Source: Symbiodinium natans (Eukaryota > Sar > Dinophyceae > Suessiales > Symbiodiniaceae). From it: a stretch of 64,000 nucleotides of DNA. A program made the position numbers and the translations under genes. The stretch spans positions 296,916 through 360,915 of the forward strand of contig CAJNDS010002560.1 in the NCBI GenBank assembly GCA_905221605.1, given 5' to 3'. The notes under the pieces are model-generated. The model saw only the letters and a program-made list of their open reading frames with translations, did not search any database and had not been told where the DNA came from. Each line of letters starts with the position of its first letter. Within the stretch, counting starts at the first letter, position 1. Positions 35,060 to 45,347 of this stretch are shown here, one piece after another.

Positions 35060-38000
35060 CCCGGTCCCCAAAGTCGACGTATTGGTATACTGTCATTCAG
35101 ATATTGGAATGTTATAATCCTACACCATTATATTCTTATATGATCACAAGTTATTACAGGACATAGTCCGGAAATGGACATTTCTGTGCAGCCTCTGCTG
35201 AAGACAAGCAGTCTGTCATTGCACATAGCTAATGCCAATGCTTGCTAGAGTAGGCCGTCCAATTCAGAGCCCAAAAACCCGAAGGTTCACGCCTGATAGT
35301 TCCTTCAAATTCTGGCATGCATCCTAAAAAAAGCAAGATTCACCCGAGACCTCTTCAACAAGAAATGCAGATACTGGACGCAATGAGGACGCATCGTGCA
35401 ACGCGATGAGCTGCGTCGACTTGGGCACGAAAGGCAGCCAGTTTTCTGACAGTTTGGAAGAGTTCATCAAGGCCCTTATAGCCCCCTTATAGCCTAGTTG
35501 AAGATTGCCGCAAGCTCCAGCATTCAGCTTTGAGCTCCGATGTCGTCGTGAAGAACTTGTTGGCATGTTGGGCTCAAAGTGATTGCCAAAATCTTGACAA
35601 TCGCAGCTCCTCGCAAGCTGACGCAGCAAAAGTCCCCGAAGAGCCCTAAACCCTCATGGCCCTCATGACAGTCCCACTGACCCAGGAGAAAGTATCATTC
35701 CCTCCCATGATTGCCCTAGACTGTAGGGCGTCATGATCCTAACTTACTACCTGCGGTGGCATCCCAAAGCACCATACTCCCACGACCTTATTCGCAGACC
35801 CTCAACCCGCCCAAAGCCCCAAAGCTCTACGTAAATGCTAAGCAACCCTTAACAAACTCAAAGGCCCCCCCAAAAAACCGACAGGGGCTCTGGAGTTCTG
35901 TGAAAGCGCGCTCCTGGACGGCTCGCGCGTGACTTGCTGGGGGCCCCTGCTTTGGGGCTCCTGCGCTCAGCATTCGGGGTGGAGGATTGTGCATGGTGAG
36001 GTTCAAGTCCTCTTGGGCTTAGAATCCCAGACAAGCATCCTTATACCCCAAAGCCCTGAAGTCATGTTCATTCTCTCCTGGAGTTCCTTGAACATCATGG
36101 GGTTAGGGCATTGGGGTTTGGGGTTCTTAGGACCTTCCGCGGGCTGAAAGCCTCCCCCCTTCCCTACCGGAACAAGAATGACATGAGATCCGGTTGAAAA
36201 CACGCCACCCTAGACCCAAAGGCCCTCAAACCCCCTTAAAGCACCCTTAAGCCCGTTAGACCCCTTAAACCCCCCTCAAACCCCTCAAGCCCCCTTAAAC
36301 CCCCTGAAACCCCCTTAAGCCCTCTTAAACCCCCCTCAAACCCCTCAAACCCCTCAAACCCCTCAAACCCCACACGCAAAGCCGAAAGGCGTGGGCGAAG
36401 TGGTGCGCGATCGGAATGGCAGCCTCAGCCCAGCCCGCAGAATCGGTTGCAGGGTTTAGAGTTCAGGGCTCGGGGTTTCGGGTTTAGGGTTTAGGGTTTG
36501 GGGTTTAGGGTTTAGGGTTTGGGGGGGGCGGGGTTGGGGTCTATTCTAGCGCTTCTACGGTGAGTTTCTGGCTGTAGGATTAGTTTTGGGGCTAGCTCAG
36601 GGTAGTTGGAAAGTCTAGCTTAGGATAGGTTAAGGTAGTGGTGCAGAAATTCGACTAGTTGACTAGTTCAAGCAGGTTCGGATCAGAGCAGGTTGGGATT
36701 TGGCCCTTCGAGCATGGATGAGGGCATTGGGGCCTGAAGGACTACTTATATGGCATCCGAGCCTCATGGTGTTGTGGCCTGCACTAGTTGGCTTTTGCTA
36801 TCTTGATCTTGGATGTTGGGTGCTTCTGTTTTGTCAAAGATGGGTCAGTCGGTCATAGGTACTAAATAGCCAAAATAAAGAATGGGGCATGAGTCGGAGT
36901 ATTGGTGTACGAAGTTGAATCAGAGGCTCAAGGCAGGGAACTGAAGGTCTTTGTCTTTTTCTGCCTTGGTTCTTTGTACTGGCTCCTGCATGAGGTTTGT
37001 GCCCCTGGCGCCCGCCGCAACTTGGCAGCACACGGGCAGCGCCAGAAGAGTTGCCCTTGATGGCAACAAGTCGTGCGCGATGACAGACTCCCTGCTCCCC
37101 GAGTGGCCCCTCCTACTTATCAAAGTATGGGCTGCAAACTCAAGATCCAAAATTCTCAACCCCCGGAAGGCCGAATTCCCAACGCCCCTAGAGACACCCT
37201 TCAAAAAAACAAACACAAACCGCAAAGGTACCCTAGGGAGGGGGGCCAATGCTCCCGAACATGGCCTATTGGGAACTGCTGGGACTTGTCGGGGCGTTTT
37301 GGGGCATATTGCAGTTTCAGGGCTTAAGACCGTTTGAACTTGAGCCCCTTTGCTGCAGGGTGGTCGGCTTGGATTCGCCTCAGCAGCCTCGAAGCCGCGT
37401 GAGATTCTCAAAGGTTTGGGGGGGGGGGGGGGGGGGGGGGGGGACCAGAACACACTCCAACTTTAGCTTTTAGGGCTTGGGCTTTATAATTACTTCAGGT
37501 TGATTATCGTTCCGGGTTGAAGATTTAGGAGCAGGGAGCTCAAAACCTTCCGCCATGTCCAGAAGAGATCCTTCTGAGAACAATGGCGAAGGAATAGAAT
37601 ACACCATGTCAGGGGCAAGTCGAATAGCTAAGTGGCCTTGTGTCCGATGTACACGTTTTATTTCAGGGCTTACAGGGGGTTTGCCTTCTTTTGTGGTGAA
37701 CCGAAAACGCGCCTTCATTACCCCTTTTATAGGTCTGGGTTTGGTATTAAAAGCCTTTTGGGGGAAGCCTCAGGTCGATACGTTGAAGGCAGCCCTCTTC
37801 GGGAAGCGGCATCCTCGGATCAAGTGAAGGGCAGGAGCAAGCCCCAAGACCCCCTGGAAGCAACTTCGAGCACTTGAACGGGTCAAGGTCTTCTTTTTCC
37901 GTGGGACGCCAGAGCTTCAGGGTGGCCCACGCAGGTTTTAGGGTTTCAGGGCTTTGTTTGATGTGTGTGCCGTTGTTGGGTTTAGTGGGCTGTGTGGGCC

Positions 38001-41000
38001 TTTTGATTTGGGAGATAGCCTCTTGAGGACGGATGTTCTTTGGATCTGGGTTTGGCATGAGAAAGTCCAGTACCCTTTGCTGGCGACTAGAGACTTGTGC
38101 CGAGGTTCAAGGCTGAGTTGACAACAGACCCTTCGGCTACAAAAAACCTCGCACTCTCAACCCCCTAAACCCTAGACCCCTAAAACCCTAAACCCCTAAA
38201 ACCCCAAAAACCCGAAACCCCAAACCCCTAAACCCCTAACCCCCTAAACCTCCCTTGTCCGAGAGTGGAGGGATCAAACTTTGAAAGCCGAGGCTGTCGA
38301 CGACCTCCTGGGTGCGCCCCCATGGGATGCCCTTGTGGGAAATTGGGGGGGATGCCCTTGTGGGAAATTGGGGGGGGAGGGGGGGGGTGTGGATGGCACA
38401 TCGTATTCCAGTTTTGTCGTGTTGTAGCATTATAGCTCCCTAAGCCTAGACCCTAAGGCCTTTGCAGCATTTTGAGAGTTTTAAGTCTCGGACTAGGGTT
38501 TAGGGTTTAGGGTCCTTAAAGCTTCAACATGGTCAGTGGGGGGGCAACTGGGCTGTGCCGCGGTGCTCGTCCCGAGCAGGAGTCACCTGGGAGCACCTCG
38601 GCACTGGCAGGACAAGTCCTGATTAGTGGGCTCCTGAGCTGGCACAGCCTGGCAGCGCAGGGACCACCCTTCCCCGAAATTTTAGCCTAAGCCCTAGTTG
38701 CTATCCTCGCTTGTAAGACTCCCACTCCAAGGTTCTCAAGCCACCACCTCCCCCCGCCTCCTCGAAAAAGGCGCCCATGCCAAGCCGGGCTCAGGTGATG
38801 GCGCAGACTTCATTGATGGCAACTCCGCTTTCTGGCGGCGGCTTACGCGAGGTTCACTGCAGCAACCTGTAGCTCGAGAGGAGGAGTCGTGATCCTCATC
38901 GTACCGTACGGGGTACTCGTGCAGGAACTGCGCTATTTACTACTGAGATCACTCTTGTACGGTCGAGTTCTTGCTGCCCTGGTAGGAATAGGAACAGATG
39001 CCAAATGATGCGAATGCTAGCTGCACTCCCGGGCCTGCAGGTCGAAACTGGCAGTCGACCTCGCTGCTGGTTTCTTGAAACCTGCAAGCCTTGCACTTGG
39101 ACAATTTGGATGAGGCGCTCTTAGACTAAGAGCCAGGGGAACACAGAGTGAAGGTTGGAGTTTGGGGCGGCTCGATGACATGATAGCGTTTTCAGACACG
39201 AAACCGAAAGACAGAGTCCTCTGACCCAGCTGCCGCCTGCATGTCCCTCGTGATGATGGGTTAATGTTCCGAGTGCGCGTGGCAGGACTTCCTAAAATTC
39301 GTGGACAGCTTCATCGCAGCTTGAAGTGCACGGTTTCTCACTTAGATTTAGGGACCCCTGCTTCTGCTTCTATGCTTTCAGCAGGAGGTACCAGTCTGTG
39401 CCAGCATACTTTCCCAGATCTTCGAGTAGACAAAAGCTGTAAGCCCTTAGACTTCTAGACTCAAGAGAATTCGAAAGTCTACGACTTGTGCATCGAATGT
39501 AGGTGGGCCACAGATGGGAAACAGTAAGCCTGAGGAAGGGTGACATGCTTCTGCTGAGCCCTGACGGGACAATTAGCACACAAACTTCCCTTGCAAACAG
39601 CCTTGCTGAAGCGAATGCTTGGCAAGGCAACAGTCCATTTCCGGCTCAAGGATAGCCTCCAATTAGGACGGCGCAAGAACTCTCTGGAAAAAAAGAAAGC
39701 CGTTCGTCACATGGATTCTGTGGTGAGGAATCGCCCCCACCCCGCTGAAGAGTCATGCCGTTGAGCAGCCTTGCACATGCAGCCTTGAAGTGCAGCTCCG
39801 GCGCAGCACTTGTTTGACGTATTTAGAATAGAATTGGGGTCATATACCCTATACTCGTACTACGAATACCCCCTATTACGGTATATGAACCAGAAACCCT
39901 CTTTTGGGGCGCCTTTGGTCCCAAACTATTCAAGCACATGCCAGGTTCGCATCGAGGCGCCCCCCGGTTGGGACTTCCGTCCGCTCTGCAACCTATACCT
40001 GGACCGATGGAGAAAAGCGCGCAGTAGGGTTTGGGGTTTAGGGTTTAGGGCTTCGGGTTTAGGGTTTAGGGTTTAGGGTTTAGGGCCCAAGTCTGGTGTT
40101 TCTGTTCGGCTCTGCGGGGTGCATAAGTTGAGTCGCGGCAGCAGTGAGGACTCCACCCCACAATAAACTCGTCAGGCCATGTTCAGCCCTAAACATTCAT
40201 GAAGAGTACAACCCAATCCCTGGACTACCCGGACTACAAAAAACCCTAAACCCGAAAGTCTGGAGAGCACCTAGTCGGTAAAGGCACCACACAGCGAGCT
40301 TTTCCGGGAGGACGTGACAGGCGGCTGCGACAGCCGCTGCACGTTCCAGCTGCCCTACGCAGAGGCCTCTTGGTTTAGGTGATCTGTACACGTAGATATG
40401 TATACAGGTGTGTATGAAGAAGTGTTTATATGTATATGCAAGTATCTGTACAGGCTCAAAATGGTCAAATGCATATATGTGTGCATACATGTCGTGTTGA
40501 GCACGTGCCGATTGAACCGGGGCATTGCCAAGTGCATGGGGCAATCTGGCAGGAGCGTGGCCATCACATCTGTCCTGAGGCGGGGACGTGCAGCGTCGAC
40601 GACTCTCAAAGCGGTGCTGCAGCTGCAGCGGCGTTTATTTCAGTTTTGTTCGGTTTCCTGCTTCGCAATGAAATACGACTTCGTTATTGATGTCTTGACA
40701 AGGTCTTATTCTTTGGGATTTGATGGGATGTGCTGATTCTCCTTATCTCCTGTGCGCATCAGCTTCAACCTGTGCAGTGGCATGAAGCCACTTCAACCTG
40801 ACCTGGAACCTGAAGACCACCTAGTAATGACACTACTTCTTAAGGTTGAGTTCGGCGCATGTGCCGAGATGGAAGTAGGAGCTCAGAGGGCCGGCGTGCG
40901 ACCCAACATCCACAAACCACGCAACCTGACAAAATCTGCAGATGCTTTAGTTGCAGGAGGGGAATCCCACTCTCAAGGAATCGCTACTGTGGCCGTCGCA

Positions 41001-42010
41001 AAGGGCATAAGCAGAATGCCCGTACCTTGCATGAGCGAAGATGAGGGAGCTCCGGTGGACAGGGTAGACACATCACTCATTCACCCGGGCATGCGTGTGA
41101 ATGAGGAAATGCCTCGTGCTTGGAGGCCAATGTGCTCCTTCTGCTCCTTGACCAGACAGCAGCGGCTTGGCAAATGCAGATGCACAGCATGGAAAGGTTC
41201 ATTGCGGCCTTCGGACGCAACAGCTTGGCTGTGTTTCCTGCGCATCCCCCCAAATGCCCCCCCAAAATGGACCCGCCATCAGTGAGCGCGATGAAGAGTT
41301 CCTTTGCAGGATCATGCTTCAGACATAAGCTCTTGACTCTTGAGGTCATCCAAGAAGGCGTTTTCGTTCTGCTGCTTGGCGTCCCTGTCTCGGTGTTGAG
41401 CTCGCAGTGCAGGTGCAGGACGACCTACATGCTTCCAATTTCCAGCCATTTCAGTAGGCTCAAGCCTGGGAGCTGGTTAGTGTCACGGGAGCCCCCCCCC
41501 TCTCACCCCGCGCACCGCCTTGATGAAACCTAAACCATGAGGCCATTTCAGAGGGAACACAACGCCCAACGAACCGTGCGAAGGTCGTAAATCCAGCTGC
41601 ATCGCCCTCGCAGAACCTGTGGAAGGCCGAGAGCACAGCCTGCTCAGCTCATGGCAAGTGGCAGCAGTCATGGGGCCATTTCAGGACTTCAAGTGGCTGT
41701 TGAATGGCTCTTGAACCCTAAACTAAACCTGAATCCCCAAGGCAAAGATTCTGGGGAATCCAGCGCTGGCCCTGCCCCGGCAACTGCGTGCTCAGATCTC
41801 CCTGATCAACAGCGCAGCGACTGCAGCCGACGATCCCAACGCCGGCCAGGCTCGGCGTCTTGGCATAGAGCGGCTCCAGACTGGAGGGTTCCTTTGGGGT
41901 AGGGTCGTATTCTGTCAAGTAGGGGCACCCCACATACGATAGCCCCAAAGGCTAGAGAGCTCTAATTCTATGAACTCCCCAAAGAAGGTCACCCCCTACT
42001 GTCGCAACCC
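35060..42010. other. Gene-poor stretch
   Basis: Contains C-rich decayed telomere-like repeats (36,204-36,370; 38,158-38,250), TTTAGGG patches (36,478-36,520; 40,026-40,085) and poly-G tracts (about 37,418-37,443; 38,345-38,390). A 9-bp inverted pair TCATATACC/GGTATATGA lies near 39,840-39,890. Frames at 37,555-37,827, 40,752-41,285 and 41,120-41,533 have no recognised domain. Confidence 0.45.
36204..36370 (+). repeat. Decayed C-rich telomere-like repeats
   Basis: Repeated CCCCTCAAA, CCCTTAAAC and CCCTTAAGC units of 8-10 bases, resembling CCCTAAA with expansions. Possibly an old interstitial telomere array that has mutated. Confidence 0.65.
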
Positions 42011-42067
42011 CCCAAAGGATTCAGTACATATTACCAAAGGCCCGATCATGTTTGTAGAACAGCGCCG

Positions 42068-43254
42068 AGATTGGGGGGGGGGGGGGGGGGGGGGCCAAAC
42101 TCAGTTAGTAGAACCCTGCAATATTGAATTAACTGATGGTAACACAAGCATAGAAAGATACAGCAATGCTACAAAATCAAACATATCATTGGATTTAAAA
42201 ACAGACCAAGAAGCACTGAGGTTAATGTTAGGAGCATCCACAGATACGGACACTAATACATTTATTGAATGTAATAATGCAACAGGAGGAACAACAGTAT
42301 TGAAACCAACTTATTTTAAAGACACCATAAATTATGAAGCTGAGAATTTAAATGTTTCAATTCTAATTATTCAGGACTTACAATTTACAAACCAACAACA
42401 GACGCCAGTAATGTTGTAGCAATTGCTAATAATTGTGGGAATTAAGGTTTAGAGGTTTTAGTATTGATGCTTATAATACCAGTGACACATCACAACAGTT
42501 ATTTTTGAATATGAATAATTCTATCGCAGTGAGATGTAATAAATTAGGGATAGGAGCTAATGCCGTTGTAGATGTTCTTAACGTTAATGTTGGCAATTCT
42601 AATTTTAGTTCTACTGTAAGATTTAACGGCGCTACTACTTTTAACAATGAAATATTGATATGGAATAATGGTAAAATATACAGAAGAGCGGACGCTAACA
42701 ATTCATTAAACTTAATAACAAATGACGAAATGAATTTCTCATTTCAGCCAAACAGAGCAACCGATCCAACAACAGGAACTATAGCATTACAACTAACCGG
42801 CACTCACGGAATTACAATTAACAGAGCAGTTGCAAATAATCAGACTTTTGACAGTATAGGAAAAGTAACAGCAGAAGCAGATTTAGATGTATGGGGTGGT
42901 GTTTATTTTCAACATTCATCAGCAATAAAGGAAACTTTAAACGGTAGTGATTATGATCTAGATAAAAGAAACGGAGACACCGACAGAGCAATAAATTTTA
43001 TTAGTGGAACGATAGGAAGCGCACCGGAGCTTCAATTAACAGAAGGTAAAGTGAATTTATTAGGTAATTGGGAAATAACACACGATGATATAACAGGACA
43101 GCAAAGGGTTTTAATTAATAATCCAGATGACAATGGATGGGTACGATTAAGCAATAGCAATTTATCAACATTAGATGCAACGACAACAGGCGTTGATGTT
43201 TATGGCGACCTTTCATATACAGGGTCGTTAGTCGTTAATTCCTTCATCGGATAA
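42068..43254 (+). pseudogene. Fibre-like viral protein, N-terminal and shaft parts, frameshifted
   Basis: Three frames read in sequence make one protein-like signal. The first frame runs to a stop at 42,417-42,419; a short second frame follows (about 42,380-42,430) and the third runs 42,433-43,254. The residues are rich in Asn, Thr, Ser, Gly and Ile with beta-type alternation, as in phage and PLV fibres or receptor-binding proteins, and the S74 chaperone segment follows directly. A single missing G in a GGG run near 42,436 would reconcile two of the frames. Codon use is AT-rich and unlike the host. The N-terminus is unclear because a poly-G tract (about 42,074-42,094) interrupts it. No catalytic residues seen. 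The fibre role is inference from composition and the attached S74 domain. Confidence 0.65.
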
Positions 43255-43651
43255 AAGATTAAAGAAAGATATAAAAGAAGTAAATTTAAAAAAAGCAGTA
43301 GAATTAGTAAATTATGTTAAGCCGAAAACATATCATTTTATTGATGACAGACAACAAGGAAAATCATGTGTAGGATTTATTGCTAATGATTTTATGGAAA
43401 CGAAGAAGATGCCAGATGAATGGCAGAATGTAGAAAAAAGGAAAAGATGGCTATTTGAATTTTGATTACACAACATGTGTGCCAGTTTTATGGAGTGCTT
43501 TACAGGCAACAATAAACGAAGTAGAAAAATTGAAAAAGGAAGTAAATAAGTTAAAGAAAATTCAAAGTGAAAGTGACGATGCCTTAGCATCCTCAGGGCG
43601 AAGCCGTGACGGCGAACGAAGTTCGCCCTCAGGACGAAGTCGAGACTAATT
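43244..43651 (+). pseudogene. S74-type intramolecular chaperone domain (C-terminus of the fibre gene), frameshifted
   Basis: This starts in a different frame from the shaft ORF and overlaps its stop. SSDKRLKKDIKEV is the classic start of peptidase S74 / endosialidase chaperone domains, where Ser-Asp is the autocleavage region and Lys-Lys-Asp-Ile is conserved. VKPKTYHF and GFIANDF follow, as in the family. The frame stops at 43,463-43,465. The next frame continues with YTTCVPVLWSALQATINEVE and a Lys/Glu heptad helix (to about residue NKLKKIQSES), the expected helical tail. One extra T in the TTTT at 43,460-43,463 explains the break. These domains trimerise fibres and then cleave themselves off. 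The last codons overlap a GC-rich palindrome at 43,611-43,627. Confidence 0.8.
43611..43627. terminator. GC-rich perfect hairpin between convergent viral genes
   Basis: GGCGAAC-GAA-GTTCGCC is a perfect 7-bp stem with a 3-base loop. It sits in an otherwise AT-rich island, at the end of the fibre frame and about 45 bases from the end of the convergent ATPase gene. A bidirectional terminator or 3'-end processing signal is plausible from the position; it could equally be a mobile palindromic repeat. Confidence 0.4.
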
Positions 43652-43672
43652 GTATTGTTAGCTGAAATAATA

Positions 43673-44434
43673 TTAATCACCTATTTCAAAGCGCTGTTCA
43701 AAATTAATGTAAAACATGTTATTCACATCGTTAGCATGTGTGTTTATATAAAAGAACGAGTAAGGTGCAAAATTCACCGCTTGTTGATACATGTCATAAA
43801 GTGTTCGCTTGTCTACAAGGGCACTATTCTCTTCCAGGAAACTATTTACCTCGTTCATGTTCTTCAGTCTGAATATGAAATGTGCCGAGGCATTAAGTCT
43901 TATTATAGGGGCAAGGACATTATACTTTTATGTGGATAAATTGCATGAGATGGCATTATGTCTTCCGCGTGTGAACAATCCATGCAAGATTTTGGAGTAT
44001 CTTACACATTTAGCGTCGTCCGCGAAGTCGTCCACCACTATTAAAATACTGAATAATTCCTTTTGTTTGTTCTTCTTCTGGAAGTCTATTGCCTTGTGTT
44101 GTGTTTCTATTATATGCTTTGATGCAATTGGATCGTATTCTTCATAATATACTTTTTCCTTTTCGGTATCCACTTTCATTACGTCAGTAATATACTTCTT
44201 GACTGCTCTCCATGTGTCATCCACATGCACACTAGGGCTAAAAATGTATATTCTTTCAAAGGAACCCCGGTATATCTTCAGTATAAGATTTTGTACTAAA
44301 ACAGATTTGCCACCCGTTGAAGAAGCAACACATAGCATTCTTGCAGGTAGACTGGGCATCATCTCGTATTTACTATTCTTATAATTGTATTTGGGTATGT
44401 CGATAGGTTCTACTTTAGGAATATCTTCTAACAT
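43673..44434 (-). pseudogene. A32/FtsK-HerA-type DNA-packaging ATPase, one in-frame stop
   Basis: A single reading frame of 254 codons from ATG (44,434) to TAA (43,673), interrupted only by TAA at 43,928-43,930 (codon 169). Walker A is ASSTGGKS (about residues 38-45), with the strand-helix VLVQNLILKIY after it. Walker B is SILIVVDDFADD (about 129-140), and NAISCNLST just before the stop matches the sensor-like strand of the family. After the stop the frame continues KYNVLAPIIRLNASAHFIFR, the expected conserved block. Length (about 253 residues) fits packaging ATPases of PLVs, virophages and NCLDVs, which drive genome entry into the capsid. It is convergent with the fibre gene. The stop is most simply a nonsense mutation of a Gln codon (CAA to TAA). 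AT-rich codon use sets it apart from host genes. Confidence 0.85.
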
Positions 44435-44469
44435 TAATACTAGTTAGAAATTATATCATTTAAATATAT

Positions 44470-44599
44470 ATGGATCGGTATTGAGATAGAGAAACTTGAT
44501 GATATATTAAAAACTCCAAGATATAGAATGTGTTGTCGTAGTTTGTTGGATTTTCTTAAGGCATTCTGCTTTCATATAAAAATATTTAGAAAATTATAA
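44470..44599 (+). pseudogene. Possible small broken viral ORF
   Basis: A frame open from 44,444 to TAA at 44,597-44,599 encodes a plausible short peptide (GIEIEKLDDILKTPRYRMCC then a hydrophobic/basic tail). The only upstream ATG (44,470) is in another frame and meets TGA four codons later. It may be a frameshifted small gene, or intergenic DNA between the divergent ATPase and the plus-strand ORFs. Confidence 0.3.
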
Positions 44600-44608
44600 A
44601 TAATATAA
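44590..44608 (+). promoter_or_regulatory. AT-rich TATAAAT-type motif before an ORF
   Basis: ATTATAAATAATATAA lies directly before the ATG at 44,609. A closely similar TATAAAAATATAAAT precedes the ATG at 45,032. The recurrence at two ORF starts suggests a viral promoter motif, but in AT-rich DNA chance is possible. Confidence 0.35.
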
Positions 44609-44743
44609 ATGAGCGTCAAAGGCGATGAAAGCTACAAGAAAAAAGGGTTTTTAATTCATTCTAAAGGTGTATCTTGTATCCCTTGTAGGTGCAAAAGACA
44701 ATCTTATCATAAGGAAACAAAAACAGCCAAAGAAAAAACATAA
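44609..44743 (+). CDS. Small viral-type ORF, 44 aa, Cys-rich
   Basis: ATG to TAA, 44 codons after a TATAAAT-like stretch. It encodes a basic peptide with a CIPCRCKR motif (CxxCxC) and a Lys-rich tail. The compact spacing (33 bases to the next ATG) and AT-rich codon use match the viral island. Function unknown; a small zinc-binding or DNA-binding protein is one possibility. Not recognised as a known family. Confidence 0.45.
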   Translation: MSVKGDESYKKKGFLIHSKGVSCIPCRCKRQSYHKETKTAKEKT

Positions 44744-44775
44744 TAACAACGAACATTGTGGAAGACAGGCAGAAT

Positions 44776-45021
44776 ATGAAATTTGGAGCAACAGGACGAC
44801 ATGTATCACCCGATGAAAACCACATATTCAAAAATGATAATAAAACAGGAAGCGTTGAAATATGTGATACTGGTTTTGGACCTCATGGTATAACACCCGA
44901 GGAATGCGAACAGAGAATAGAAATGACCGAGACAGACATTGAATGTATTAAGAAAGACATAGAACGATTGGAAGTAGAGATTGAAGAATTGCAGTTTAAA
45001 ATTGATAAGAAAATTGTATAA
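44776..45021 (+). CDS. Small viral-type ORF, 81 aa, C-terminal coiled coil
   Basis: ATG at 44,776, stop at 45,019-45,021. The N-terminal half has MKFGATGRHVSPDENHIFKN-type sequence with Gly and Asp/Asn. The C-terminal half (about residues 43-81) is a continuous Glu/Lys/Ile heptad helix, RLEVEIEELQFKIDKK, so a coiled coil is clear. An in-frame GTG lies 18 bases upstream (44,758), but ATG is the natural eukaryotic-type start. Ten bases separate it from the next ORF. Family not recognised; it could be a structural or scaffold-like minor virion protein, which is a guess from architecture only. Confidence 0.55.
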   Translation: MKFGATGRHVSPDENHIFKNDNKTGSVEICDTGFGPHGITPEECEQRIEMTETDIECIKKDIERLEVEIEELQFKIDKKIV

Positions 45022-45172
45022 AAATATAAATATGGATTGTTTGTTTCCTAAGAAAGAAAACGAAGAAAATAAAGCAGATTGGCTGGCGGAAAGAAGAAAT
45101 ATCAGAATGTATAACGCCAGATTAAGTGCTATTATAGATGAACTAGAGGATCATTATCATTTGGAAGAACTG
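45022..45172 (+). pseudogene. Truncated viral-type ORF at the right island border
   Basis: ATG at 45,032 just after TATAAAAATATAAAT. It encodes MDCLFPKKENEENKADWLAE and a charged helical stretch. From about 45,172 the composition changes abruptly to host-like GC-rich sequence while the frame stays open to 45,307, so the authentic C-terminus is lost at the junction. Function unknown. Confidence 0.55.
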
Positions 45173-45347
45173 CGAGGGTCCTTCAGCAAAAGGTTCCGAC
45201 TGCGTGCATTTTCCGGTCTTCTTTGCTGGCCCGCGTGTGCCAGTCAGAGCAGCGCAGTGTTCGTCACCTGCCTGCTCCTGCAGGCTTTGCTCGGTTGTGT
45301 GCGGTAGCAGCTTCAGTGCTGTCACTTCCTGTACATATTGGCACCTC

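Noticed and set aside
43673-45172. Reassigned stop codon (TAA read as Gln) in the viral genes
   Set aside because: Only one in-frame TAA occurs while other ORFs in the island end normally at TAA, and the second island has TGA instead. Nonsense mutation is simpler.
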